A program made the translations under genes and the position numbers. From assembly GCA_954870475.1 (NCBI GenBank), contig OX940957.1, positions 40,866,181 to 40,930,180 of the forward strand: 64,000 bases of DNA, in the 5' to 3' direction. This document shows positions 48,060-59,919 of the stretch, piece by piece (the first letter of the stretch is position 1; each line of letters opens with the position of its first letter). The stretch is from Euphrasia confusa (lineage: Eukaryota > Streptophyta > Magnoliopsida > Lamiales > Orobanchaceae). The notes below the pieces were generated by a model that saw only the letters and a list, made by a program, of their open reading frames with translations, had not been told where the DNA came from and made no database searches.

Positions 48060-49684
48060 GGATGGATGAGAAAATGGGAAGGATTTGTGTACGTTGAGGT
48101 TTATAATTGATATAGAGATATAGGAGTATATGTGTAATGTAGTGTAGGAATAGAGGGGGTTTATCTATACTATAAAAACATAAACATACAAAAGTAGTGT
48201 AGGTGAGTTGTATATTTATTTTGGGGTTAATTGGTTCACTTATTCGAATCTTGTGTTTAGTTTTTTAAGTTTTACTATCTACATTTTATGATTTAATTGT
48301 CCATCACAAAAAAATCTCACATTTGTTGTGAATGAAGTAGTTTTATTTATTTTTAACAAATAAATGGTCATTTTGGAAAAGGTAAATAATATCACGGTAT
48401 AATTTTTTGGACATTTATAGTAATATTATATTAATTAATTTTTTCATCTATTTTTTAAGTTTAATTATAATTATTTTTCAATTTTGAATGATATTTTTAT
48501 TTTTTGTACATTTTTTTAATTCATTATATTAACAAACAAAATAGTATCAATAGCTTGTACATTATTTCGTTGGCAAATAAATGTTGTCCACCCGGCAGCC
48601 ACCTCACATAATTCAATTATTAAACTTGTTTTTTGGAACTAAACCGGCTAAACTAAACTGAAATGACACGATCTCATCTGAATTCAACTGAAGCATCCGA
48701 ACAAAACTGATTTTTTTATAAAAATAATAACAATTATTATAAATCATTATTTTTTTAAATATTAATAATATTGTGGTATTTACTAGATTGTATACTTTAA
48801 ATTATTGTTTCAAATTATTTTTTATTTATTTTATTTTAATTTATTTTGAAATGAACTTAATCGAAGCTGAACTGAACCGATCTGAACTGGACATATCAAA
48901 AGCAAATTATACTTACACTCTCATCGATACAAAATACAATTTTTTACTTTTGTAAATTTTATCATTATACATAACGCGGCGGCGGCGGCGTCGACGATGA
49001 AATCGATCGATCGATCGAGGCCGAGGGAGACGAACTGCATGAAATCGATTCTCCTTAGCGGCGGAGAATTGGAGCTGCTCACCGGTGGCGACCTCTCCTT
49101 AGCTTGAACGCGGCGGCGACGGAGATGAATTCCCTCGGCTCGGCAGTTGAATAGCAGCGGCGGCGGAGCTGAGAGAGAGAGAGAGAGCAGAATTTAATTT
49201 TGGGAATTGAATGTGTCGAGAATGAATTCCCCTCGGCTCGATTTGTTAAGGTAATATGAGAGGGTAAATTCGCCTTTCCGGATACATTTTTTTGGCCTAA
49301 TTGGAACGTTTTGACCTAATTGACACAAAAATTAAAGATTGACCTTATTGATCAAAAAATGCTGAAAATTGGTCTATCATTTTTCCCAATATTTTACTAC
49401 CAACTATTAAGCTCATTATAACCCAGTTTACATGGGTTAGGCCCAAATTGTGATGGACCGGTTTACGTTGAATTTGTCATTAATAAGCCCGTTAAGGAAT
49501 AAATCGCCTATCTCGCCAAGGACGCGTAATCACACGCGCCTGTACGACGGGTCATCCTCTCCGCTTAAACCCCAAAACAATAAACCCTAGCTCAGACCTC
49601 CTCATTCAGGCCTTAGTTTCATTTTTTTAAAATCTTTTTGGTTAATTTTAGAGAGAGAGAAACCCGGTTCGAAAATCGCAAGCG
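48060..49684. other. Intergenic: WD40 promoter side, spacer, RRP46 leader
   Basis: Mostly AT-rich. An isolated GC-rich island at 48975-49200 contains CGGCGG and GAGAGAGAGA runs and repeated CCTCGGCTCG words. It resembles a 5' leader but no gene follows, and it may be transposon-derived. Bases 49500-49684 are the likely RRP46 promoter and leader. Confidence 0.4.
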
Positions 49685-51165
49685 ATGGCTCTGGAGAGAG
49701 AAGGTGGTCGCGGAGCGAACCAGTTGAGGGCGATCGACTGTTCTCGAGCCGTTCTCAACCGCGCGCACGGCTCCGCCAGTTGCTCTCACGGTACGTACAC
49801 ATCTCACCTCTTCAGTTTTCTCTCTTGCTGATATAATCGCGGAGGTACAACCTTTGATGCACACTGTACCGCTTGCTTTTTTTGTCGCAGGGGAAACGAG
49901 GGTGCTTGCGTCTGTATACGGGCCTAAAGCTGGGACGAAGAAGAACGAGAACCCGGAGAAAGCTTATATCGAGGTCGTTTGGAAGCCCAAATCCGGGCAG
50001 AGTGGTAATTTTTCCTTTTTAAAGTATTTTCATGCGATAAAGTTCGATTCCTGAAATTGTTATATAGTCGAGATGCTGTACATTTCCTTTGGATAATTTA
50101 TAATGAATCGTGGAAATTCGTTAGGTAAACCCGAGAAGGAGTTTGAGATGATACTTAAGAGAACATTGCAAAATATATGCCTATTAAATGTTCATCCGAA
50201 CACCACAACTTCAATTGTAGTTCAGGTTAGTTATAATGTTTTTTTAGTATATTTTCACATTTGGTCTATATTTTAGCATCATTCTCACGAGGAACACGAT
50301 TGTTATGCAGGTTGTTCACGACGATGGTTCTGTATCCTTTCCCCGCCTTGATTTAATTTTATGACTTCGCTAATGTTTATATCAAATCTGATTTTAAGTT
50401 TATTTGAGAGACTAGTATTCTTCTTTGACCGAGTTTTGTAAAGCTTCTTCCGTGTGCTATACATGCTGCGTGTGCTGCACTTGTAGATGCTGGAATCCCT
50501 TTAAAATATCTTGCAGGTAAAAGGAAAAAGGAAAAAGGATAGTACGGTTATCCTTGTATTTTTAGATTATGTAGAGCACTGACACTTTTATTACCTTCAA
50601 AATGTGTAGTCTCCGTATCATGTTGTCTGACAGAATGTGGGCAGATCATATTGGACCCAACTAAGCTAGAAGAAGAGGTGTTTTCTTTTTACTCAATTTT
50701 TGCCATTCCCGTCTCGGTTTAATTTCAAAATATAAAATTATTGTGCAATGTTGTCATGTTGGTTTGTTTGCTGTGGCAGAAAATGAAGGCGTTTGTGTAT
50801 TTAGCTTTCCCTAGCTCAGTTCAATCTGTTGTCCCAGAAGAAGGATCATCGAATGGGATTATAACATCTCTTACACATGGTGTAATGGCAGGTTAAAATT
50901 CTGACTCGTATAACAAACTTGTGATTTAAAGGTTATTAGGGCTGGTGGTCGCTTAGTTTTGTTAGTAAATCAATTCAGATGTTGAGCTTGCTATCCTCGA
51001 TTTATAATCAGTTTTATTGTTTTCATCGGCTGTACATTAATGTGGTTGTTTTGTGCTGTTTTTACAGTGGATGATTATATTCAGTGCGTCGAACAAGGTC
51101 GAGCAGCAATCATGCCGCTGTCTAATATTCTCAAAAGGAAATTGCAATCACAATCAACCGAGTGA
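49685..51165 (+). CDS. RRP46: Exosome complex subunit RRP46 homologue (RNase PH-like)
   Basis: Eight exons, all in phase: 49685-49790, 49891-50004, 50125-50225, 50311-50331, 50444-50516, 50610-50677, 50780-50891, 51068-51165; 230 residues. It starts MALEREGGRGANQLRAIDCS. The single RNase PH fold is visible through SCSHGETRVLASVYGPK, a beta-strand EVVWKPKSG, the LLPCAIHAACAALVDAGIPL helix and TECGQIILDPTKLEEE. RRP46 is one of six PH-type subunits of the exosome ring, which guides RNA to 3'-5' decay and rRNA processing in nucleus and cytosol. Exon 4 is a 21-base microexon encoding VVHDDGS; both junctions are needed to keep the family alignment. The signature phosphorolytic residues of RRP41 are not expected here. 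Confidence 0.92.
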
Positions 51166-52610
51166 AAAACATTGTGCTCCTTTGTTGTCGGCTTTTCAAG
51201 TTTAGCATTGACATCGGATATACTGTTGTATTTTGTCTACTTATAATTGTTCGTTACCAAAATGATGTTCGTAGAATGTTAGAGGCAACAGTTAATCAAG
51301 TAAAGCCGCATTTTTTTTTCTTCGATTTTTTTAACCGATGGGGGTCCTATGTATTCATGGAAAAAATTCTGTTTGACATTGTCACGTAATTCGACTCATA
51401 AGGAAGGCAGTGATTTTGTTTTCTTTTTTCTGACTTCATCTACACATCTTGTTTGAAGTATGAAAAGGGGATACTGTATGTGAAATTTGTTTGGGATGTT
51501 CTAAGAATCCCTCGTACTCTTTGTAGGGAATCCACAGTTTGTCACCGTTGTTGTTATCGTCTTCTTCGCATACGTATTCACGCTCCTCCCATTAGTTGCA
51601 ATTGAAGAAATTTAATAAATGTCTTCAATCTGGGAACACACGATATACGAATAAGACAAAACTCGTACTTTTGGCTCACATTCTCTCGGACTTGCATTCA
51701 GGTTCCTTGGATCATTCCATTCTCTCACAGTTCGTCGATGGGATCCCGATTGCAAACCGTCGTTGGACACTCTCGATTTGACTTGGATACGGTTCCCCGA
51801 ATGGAATCTTCTGTCTTAGAATGACGATGTTCTCAACATCTTTGCATCATGTATGGGTACTCAGGTTTTAATAGATAGAAAATCTCACTACCCGTGGGCG
51901 CTTTTCTAAGGAGGGCTATAAGTAGGCCGTTTGCTATTGCTAGTTGGGCTGCTCGCCTTTATACGGCTCGGCTTCGCTATCGCTCTTATGTAGGTAGTGG
52001 TCCACCTAAAAAGTAGTCTTAACTAATAAGACAAAACTCGTATTTTTGGCTCACATTCTCTCGGACTTGCATTCGCAACGTGAATTATTATTATTAAAGA
52101 TCAAGATTTGAAAAACAATTAAGATGATGTTTGCATACCGGTTTATTTTGGCATAAGGGCATTTTAGGAATACATAAAAAATGAGAGGGGGATTCAGTAG
52201 CTTTTGGCGCGAAACAACAGAAAAAACTGTTTAAAAAGCTCTTAGTAATTAGCCGGCTCTCGAGGGACGAGGGCTAATGGGCTAATTAGTACCAAACCAA
52301 TATTCGAAGTCTCGATCAGAAACTGTTTTTGGCCGGATTTCATGGCTCGTACTTGTTAATTTGTTGTGCATGGTTACTTATAAGATTGTAGAGCCGGACG
52401 ACTCGATTAACGACATATTTCCGGTTCGACTAATAATGCTGCGTACACTAAATTAAACCAAACCACCTTCGGTTATCTTCGTTTTTTCGACCGATCGAAT
52501 CGATAACCGTTTGTTAAATTTCCTGGTTCCATGACTCTGAATACAATACATTCTCTCTGTTTTAAAAAAAGTTGTAACAGATTCAAATTAACTTCCAGGC
52601 GGTTTATAAC
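51166..52610. other. RRP46 3' region and spacer with a duplicated 49-bp segment
   Basis: 51166-51420 is probably 3' UTR. The rest holds no recognised gene. It includes a direct repeat described separately and a moderately GC-rich patch at 51890-52010 of unknown origin. Confidence 0.4.
51651..52074. repeat. 49-bp near-perfect direct repeat pair
   Basis: The segments 51651-51699 and 52026-52074 match at 48 of 49 positions and start at ATAAGACAAAACTCGTA. The 326 bases between them are unrelated. No protein frame spans either copy convincingly. Confidence 0.85.
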
Positions 52611-52620
52611 AACTATAAAT
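52611..52620 (+). promoter_or_regulatory. Probable TATA box of the small unknown gene
   Basis: AACTATAAAT about 80 bases upstream of the ATG at 52698, with an overlapping TTTATAAC just before it. Confidence 0.5.
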
Positions 52621-52697
52621 ACAAAGCGCCATCGCCATCTGCGTGCGTACTTACAACTGAACTATTCAATCGCCTGCAACCAAAAATAACAGCAAAC

Positions 52698-53240
52698 ATG
52701 GCTAACATGGCTAGCAAACTGGAAAAACTTGCCACTGATATTGGAATGCACTACGAGGATATCAGGGATATCGGGGGCAAGATTTGGGATTACTATGTCA
52801 AGAAAGTCAAACCGTCGCTTGTGGGGCCACGAAATCAGCCGGCCATGACAGAACAATACATCCGATACCTGGCGGCGTTGCATGGCGGACCCAAAGCTAC
52901 TCTACAAGAAAAAATCGTGGCGGTTCTTGATCGGATTCACATGAGCGGCATGGAAATCACATTGCTTCTGGTGGTGACGATTCTCGCGGTTCTGCTGAAG
53001 GATACCAAGAGTGCAGAGGACGACGATGCCGGAAATGGGGGATACGTCGCCGGAAATGGGGGATACGTCGCCGGAAATTCCAGGTGGAGGACTTGGATTA
53101 GGGAATCGAATACGAGTGCAGGTGCAAGGTTTTTGCAGTTCAAGCAGACTGAAGACAACGTCCTTGCCGGAAATTCCCCGTGGAGGACTTGGATCAGGGA
53201 ACCCAGGGCAGGTGCGTACGTATATATATATTTATCATAA
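52698..53240 (+). CDS. Unrecognised small protein with one membrane segment and internal repeats
   Basis: Open frame from ATG 52698 (MANMASKLEKLATDIGMHYE), about 175 residues before a likely splice site. I do not recognise the family. Residues 1-90 are mixed and helical-looking with basic patches. Residues about 94-108 (MEITLLLVVTILAVLL) form one hydrophobic segment. After it, an acidic linker leads into tandem NGGYVAG units and two copies of a WRTWIRE block (53085-53108 and 53181-53204). A GT donor sits at 53211-53212 (CAGGTGCGTACG) and an acceptor TTAACAG at about 53278. A second exon could therefore run to about 53403, but the exact join is unresolved. A good TATA box and codon-like composition suggest a real gene. 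Function unknown. Confidence 0.5.
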   Translation: MANMASKLEKLATDIGMHYEDIRDIGGKIWDYYVKKVKPSLVGPRNQPAMTEQYIRYLAALHGGPKATLQEKIVAVLDRIHMSGMEITLLLVVTILAVLLKDTKSAEDDDAGNGGYVAGNGGYVAGNSRWRTWIRESNTSAGARFLQFKQTEDNVLAGNSPWRTWIREPRAGAYVYIYLS

Positions 53241-54645
53241 TTAAATTAATAAATATTTAAATTAATAAATATTAACAGCCTCGTGCATGGTTCTTGCAAT
53301 GCAGAGTGATCTTCTTGAAGTCAGGCCGGCCAATCTTCAACTTCCGGTGGTCCGGTGGCGGTTTAAGAAGAATTCTTTTAACTATTGTTTTAGTAGCGGA
53401 TAGCGCTTTTCTCAAAACTATATAAACGCGCTTTTAGAATTCGTACGGTATTTCTATTATTGTCGGTCATCGAATTCATTTCTATACGGTTATACGCTAG
53501 AACGCTACTATGATTTCTCTATAGCGAAAACTCGAACTCCTCGGCGGCATTCGACGGTGACGGCCGCCGCCGCCAACGTTTGTTGCTGGATGCCGCCTCT
53601 TTTATCGATTTTAGGTAATTTTTTATTGATTTTGCCCTAATTACTTTGCTCAGAATTTTGCCCTAATTACTTTGCTCTGAATTTCGAATTTTTTGTTTTG
53701 TTAAATTTGAATTGATGAATTTAGTAGTGGAACTGTATGCTGAAATAAGCTTGTGAGGTTACATTGAATTTTACTGTAGAAATTGTATTGTGTGGCCGGC
53801 TTCTAGGCACAGGGGCAACTCCTATCACGATTTGTTTTTTGGGTGTAACCTCAAAGTTCGGGTCAGGCTCCCTCTCCCGTCTCAATTTCGGCATTGTGTC
53901 TTGCTATTTTTTTTACCGGTGTGGATTATGACCAGTTTGGAACTAGTTTTTGCCGGCATCATAGTGTTTATTCTGTGTTGTCACACGTTGCCGGCATCAC
54001 AGTTTAGGAAAATATCGGCTATTATTAACTTTGCGACAATTTTGTCTCTTTTTTTCAGTTATGTTTCATTATCTGTCTCCTTTCAAATACTATGGCTAGG
54101 ACCTCTATAATATTCTTTCTTGTAATCTCAGAAACTCGGCCAAAAGCATGGAGTTCTTAACTAGTTAATCTCCAGTAGTGTTCAATCCAAGTGTCTTGGT
54201 GTTGTGGGTTGTTTTTACTGTGTATCTTTTTTCCATTAAATACTAAAACATCTTCTTCGGGATCATAGGATTCTAGAACCAATCCGAGCTGTTTGTTAGA
54301 CTTTTCAAAGAGAATTTAGTCTTTACTGATGGCCTCAAAGAGTAGAGCGAATGATGTTCTTTGAATTATTGCTTGGACACCATCTAAAATGTGTCTTCTG
54401 TAGTTTAAAAAATTAGGCAGGCCACACCTGAATTGGTATGAGATGTCTGATTAATTTTATTCTACAATGATGCAAGATATCAAATATTTAGGCCCTCAGT
54501 CTTTTGTTTTCCAAATATTTTAGTTTCAGTTATAATTAAACGAAATGCTTCACAGTGTAATGAGCGCAAGGTTGATGATCTCTACTAGTTTTAGAACATT
54601 TGTAGTTCAGGAAGCATTTTTCATTAACATATTCAGTACAATTAG
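53241..54645. other. Spacer with leader-like GC-rich patch
   Basis: A GC-rich exon-like patch at 53520-53610, followed by GGTAATTTTT, may be a non-coding first exon or an orphan leader. A 26-base unit (GATTTTGCCCTAATTACTTT...) is repeated in tandem at about 53628-53680. No protein-coding gene is recognised. Confidence 0.4.
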
Positions 54646-55080
54646 TACTCCCTCTGTCTTTTTATAAAGGGCATACTTTGTTAATAGGAACAAATGTGTA
54701 CACTGTAAGCTTCAAAATAAGTCCTTAAAGTAGGATGAGTCAAGTACCAATTGTTGTTAAGAGGGGTTCCAAGTCATATATATGTCCACACTTCTGTGTT
54801 CCCTGAGTCCATCAGAAACTGAATGCACTCCACAATCAGGCTTCGTTCAACCCCTATAGTAGTTGGAAGTCTTCCTGCTCTGATCAGCCTTCCTTTAGCC
54901 ATGTGATGTTGTTTGTAATTGTTGTTGCCCTTTGCTTTCATAACTTCTATGAGGCATGACTGAAGGCTTAGGAACACATTATTCAATGAGCTGGCTGTTA
55001 GGTTTTCAAAGGATAGCAACACATTATGTACCAGCTCATCAACTGTGTAGCTTGATGTGTCAAGTTGAAGGGATTGTATC

Positions 55081-55280
55081 TAGGGCTGTAAAACGAGTCG
55101 AGCGGCTCGCGAGCCGCTCGATTCAATGCTCGACTCGAGCTCTGTCAAACTCGAGCTCGAGTCAAGCTCGAGCTGCTCGTTAACATAAACGAGTCGAGCT
55201 CGAGCCCTCTTTCTCAAGAAACGAGCCGCTCGCGAGCAGCTCGTATGTAAATGCTTTTATAAAAATATTCTTTTATTTAA

Positions 55281-55345
<65 letters not shown>

Positions 55346-55671
55346 CTTGGAAAGTTACAAAACCCACCATTTTCGAGGTTGTCCATCCATTTTTACTTCG
55401 ACTTCTGAGATCTACAATCTACTTTACCAAATTTTTTCCATCTCCTTAGACTTCTGGAAATAACGATGATATGAAAAGTAGATAGGTACTCTTTTGTACG
55501 TTTGTGAATTGCAGTAGAAGGGATCGAGCCGAGCTCGAGCACATCAATTTTTTGTCGAGTCGAGCTCGAGCTCCCTAAACTGCTGCTCGTCGAGCTCGAG
55601 CCTATGTTTTTTTTGCCGAGCCTGCTCGTTTAGCTCCAAGCTCGACTCGGCTCGGCTCGTTTCCAGCCCTA
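55081..55671. mobile_element. hAT-like CTCGAG-rich inverted-repeat element, copy 2
   Basis: Element of 591 bp beginning TAGGGCTGTAAAACGAGTCG and ending GGCTCGTTTCCAGCCCTA. The 8-bp flanks are ATTGTATC (55073-55080) and ATTGTATT (55672-55679), one mismatch. Terminal regions consist of CTCGAGCTCGAG-type self-complementary words, as in the copy at 23007; the centre has a (TA)n tract and unique AT-rich sequence. Inserted into the mariner-like pseudogene, so it is younger than that element. Confidence 0.78.
55287..55341. repeat. (TA)n microsatellite
   Basis: About 27 TA units inside the second hAT-like copy. Confidence 0.9.
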
Positions 55672-56700
55672 ATTGTATTACCTTGAAATACCCTAGGTCA
55701 TTTATATTGGTGTCAGCTGAGTTTGGTGGTTGACATACTAATCTGATGTTGAAACCATCTGATGAGGCTGCTTGTCTGAAATCTGGATCATCATCAAGTA
55801 TGTGTGGCCTTGCATTATCCTGCTGAATGTAGATGTTTTTGCTTGCTCCTATTGGCCATTTCTCTTTAATTGCTGGAAGAACCTGAAAAGTTTATAAAAA
55901 AAAATGAAACTCATAATAGGTTGCTGAGTATCCTATGTGCTTATTAGTGAACTGTTAAGCATGTCATTCATACTTGAGTTAGCATGCTATGCTTTATGAT
56001 TTCTTTTGTGACTGAGTCCAGTGGTTGAGTGAACAATGTGCCCCTTAGCCTGTTTTTTGAATTTCTTTGGGCTGGAACTATTTGTGTGAATGGCCACATA
56101 CCAATTTTCCCATCAAACAAAACTTCCCCTTGAGCTGAAAACATAGGTCTAGAAACTGCGCACATGAACATTACTTTTGGGATAATCCTTTTACTCTTAC
56201 ATGTTATGTGGACAATGTTGTACATCTCTTCAAATTTGATGGCTCTAGACAGCTGATCAACAACTAGGTGACTCAAACTGAATTGGACTCTTTGTTGTTT
56301 GTTTTTTATGCTTAATTATGGCTTGATTGCATTTGTATGGGCTTTGATCACCTTAGACTTAGCCCATCTACCAACCTGACTTCTACAAACGTGTAACTGC
56401 TTGGCTAGTAGTCTGATTGATTTTCTTTTAGTAAAAGGGATGCTTTTCATCAACTCTTTATCTAACAATACTTTTTCTTTTGGGATGCCCTGCTTGTTAG
56501 AGGTTAAGTTCACTGACTGACCTGTTCTCATTTGAGTCTTTGCTGCTGCCCAAACCCTATGAATTGACTTTTTGCAAACTCCAAACTTTGTTGCTACTTC
56601 AGTGATTTTCCCATGAATATGATGCACAGCTTCGTTTGTGCTGTTGCGCATTAACCATTGCACAATCTGATTTGCATTAACCATTGCACAATCTGATTTT

Positions 56701-59700
56701 TCACCTTGAAAAGTGTGACTAGATGTTTATGGGTGGGAAATGAAATTTTTTGTACTTCACCTACTTTTTTTTTTGCTTTTGTGTCCAGATTGTATTATTA
56801 TTGAGATAATATCAGAAATGGTCTTGCTCGGAGGACCGATTTCATAAGTAGTCCTTTATTTTAAATTTTTCCACATTTAGTCCTTTTGACCGGCTAAAAA
56901 TTTCACCTTTGGTCCTTTTGACCGGAAAACAGTATTTTGAATTTTTACATTATTTTTTGTTATTGCCACGTCAGCAGCTTCTAAAAAATTCGAACCCTCT
57001 TCAGAGTAACTATAAATATTTGGGGATTTCACAAAAAGAGTAAGTGCTAAGTGTTTTTTTGTATTTAAATACTAATCTTTAGTCTAATTGTAAAAGAGTA
57101 AAATATTCCGGAACTAACCTTTTCAATGAGTTTCTAACAACAAAAATCTACCAATTTTAAAAATTCATAATATACATATAATCTCTGCTATTTTCATTAT
57201 TTCTTGAACCCCGATCTTAAAATAGTTTCTGTCGCTACAAAATCGAAAACCCTATCAGAAAACTGTTCTTAGAGTTCTCAATCAGTCGGCGAGCAATCCA
57301 GGCTAATTGAACCATCCGCACACCAGAATTCCTTGGTAGCTACGGTTCGAAACAAAAACCCTAATCACACTATTATACCAAAATCAGTACTTTCATACGT
57401 GCAGAACATCTCGCTTCTATTGTTCTCTCCCAAATCGCTCTCCACAGACGGTGGAACGAGTTTTGTAATTTTTATGACCAAGATTCAAAGCTTACCGTGA
57501 GATCATATCGTCTAAGAGCACTCCTTTACCTGTAGGAGTCTTTTTCCGGAATTTAGGTATGTTTTCACCACGTGGTTTCTGCGTAGTAATGGAATTTGGA
57601 GTATTTGGCCGTAGTTTTTTTTCATCTATAATAGATTTGCAATTGTTCATTCAATTATTTATGCCTGTCAAGTTAAATTACACTGAAACTATTTAGTAAA
57701 TGTGAATTTTAGTGTTTTAGTTTGCATCCGGTCTATATGCTTATGGAAGGTGTTTAGTTTGTAGAAAATTTGCACTTTAGTTTGTGGAAGGTATTTTAGT
57801 TTGGTATCAAGCTCTAAAACGGTAGTTTATGATGGAACGTGTTAGCTATGTATACATGATATGTATGGAGCTTGGTATCGTGTTGCGTTTATTGTGTAGA
57901 CCCACTTGATGATTGTGTTGCGTTTATTGGAGACTTTAAAACTATTTCCTAGTTGGAATATAGTCTCAAAAACTAGTTTTTGTAATTTAGCATGTTATCA
58001 CAGTTTTATAAAAATTGTGTTGTATGTGTATTCAGTTTATGTCTATTTGAAAAAGGGTTTTTTAAATATGGTATACACATTTAGCTTAAAACACAAAAGG
58101 ATATAAATTGAATGATTTAAATAGTTTTATTGGTAGTCTCATAGGTATATATATTTGTTTGTAATACGCCTTATTGTAATATGGTTTTAGCATAGTATTT
58201 GATGGATATTGTTGATATGTAGTGATATTTCCCCCTTTAATTAACAACATTACGTTTTGGAGATTTTTTACAATTTTATTTGTGCGGTGATGTTTTGAGG
58301 TTGTTTTTCGCGCCGATTCTTTGGCTATCCAGAAGGTCTATGATCTGACACAGCTAATCGACACAATTTATTTCTAATGTTTATTGGCCTCAGAAAGATT
58401 CAAAGAATTGAGTGGACTAATCGGTGAACCACTTGCTTTTCTCTCTCTTTATATATATATATGAGGATTGTGATTCTATACTGACATCTTTTATAAATTT
58501 CTTTTGCAGGGCTTTTCTATTTTCCATGTATTTGTTATCTTAGCAATGTCTTTATACTTTGTGTTTTGATCTGAAATTCTCTGATCACAATTTTGTTGGG
58601 CTAATTACATTTATAAATTCATCTTTCTCAACATTTGCAGATAGTTTTAAGGTCTATTAAAACTATAGTTTAGTAACTAATTTGTGTTGACTAGTTTTTA
58701 ATAAATAATTTGTTCTATATTTACTAACCTAATAGTTTGCTAACTAGTTTCATAGTTTTTATACAAATTTTTATATATCAAAAGTTATTTTTTGAATTTC
58801 AAAATATTATTGTATGTATATGAATGTCTGAATGTTTGAAGCTTTCATTTGTCTTAAATACTAACTATTCAAATTACTAGTATTGGTTCTTTATTGAATT
58901 TATGAGTTGATTCATTATGATAGTTATGTAAATAGTTACATATTTATAGAAACTATTTTGTATTGATCAGGCAAAGGTTGTGATGTGGTTGACCATACTT
59001 TGGTGTGGCAATTTAAATTTTCGAAAGTCGTTTTCTCGGCAGAGCTCATGTGTCGGAAAAAGGATGGTTGGCTCCAATCCTAGGCAGCCTCTCAGCAGGT
59101 AGATGGTTTGGTTTTGAAAGTACATCAGACGGTCCAAGTGGTGAGGATTCATAGGTGGGTCTTTTGTTAGGGTTGATGGTTAGCTGTACGAGAATAATTG
59201 AGCCTTGGAGAATGAGCAGTCTTAGCAAGGTGTGTGAAAGCTAAGTTGGGATGTGCTCATGTGTTTGCTGGAGATGGTGACCGAGCTTCACTAGTGAAGA
59301 AGGAGCTCTTCCGTACTTGGATGAGTCCTGATTCTTTGGTGCTAATGGTTGCATCTAATTAGAATTCTCATTGTTTTATAATTTGGAGACTTCTTCTCTT
59401 TTTCAGCACCCAACAACTTGTGCTATCAAAACTTTTTCTTCACTGACTAAATTGTATTCTACATAGTGTATATGTTATTAACTAAAACTGTAGTTATTGG
59501 AATAGTTTTAATACTATCCAGCCACTTGGACGCTATTATTCATTTGTATATTAAGTGCTATCAAAACTTTTTGAAACTAAAATTGTAGTTACTGAAATAA
59601 TTTTTTAAAAATTGTGTAATTAACTATAGTTATTTTGAAACTATGTAAAAAATGGTATAACTATATATGTTCCTTTTTTTGAAAATGCTCTTAGTTAAAT

Positions 59701-59919
59701 TAAGAATCAAAACTAGCAAACAGTAATTGCATTAGACAAAACTAAAAACAAAAAACTAGCTTAAAGTAATTTGACTATACACAACAATTGTATTACCCAA
59801 AGCACATTTCAAAACTAAAAAGTAATTGTATTACAAAAAATTAGGAACGAAGCTAGCAAAATAAAGAAGAATACAATTTTAAAAAGAACCAAATTAACTA
59901 GCTAGGAACGAATCAAGTA
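56701..59919. other. Gene-poor spacer
   Basis: 56800-56990 reads like an eroded repeat with phrases such as TAGTCCTTTTGACCGG twice. 57180-57550 is leader-like (AACCCTAATC, CT-rich) but no coding frame follows. 58960-59370 is a moderately GC-rich patch with multiple stops in all frames. No gene is supported. Confidence 0.4.

Larger units (their letters stand above)
54774..56684 (-). pseudogene. Mariner-like transposase pseudogene, split by a nested element
   Basis: The N-terminal part (56316-56684) carries helix-turn-helix segments typical of plant MLE transposase (VATKFGVCKKSIHRVW, LLAKQLHVCRSQVGRW). It ends at an in-frame TAA (56316-56318). The same frame continues as SHLVVDQLSRAIK to about 55970. 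The part that should carry the first catalytic Asp (DEKWF region) is missing: the frame passes from NIVHI straight to CKSKRI. An apparent intron (about 55884-55969) leads to QQDNARPH (second Asp) and NDLGYF (third Asp). The reading frame is then interrupted by the hAT-like insertion and resumes to a stop at 54774. The stop, the deletion and the insertion make it non-functional. Confidence 0.8.
54648..56700 (-). mobile_element. Mariner-like element (plant MLE), degenerate
   Basis: The 3' side begins CTCCCTCTGTC at 54648 after a TA, the terminus shared by plant mariner and Stowaway elements. A decayed transposase gene fills the element on the minus strand. The opposite terminus (around 56700-56800) does not show a recognisable GAGGGAG end, so the element is truncated or eroded there. 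A CTCGAG-rich hAT-like element is inserted at 55081-55671. Confidence 0.75.

Noticed and set aside
57180..57550. Leader-like sequence considered as the start of a gene
   Set aside because: No open frame with family resemblance follows within 2 kb and no convincing exon chain could be built.
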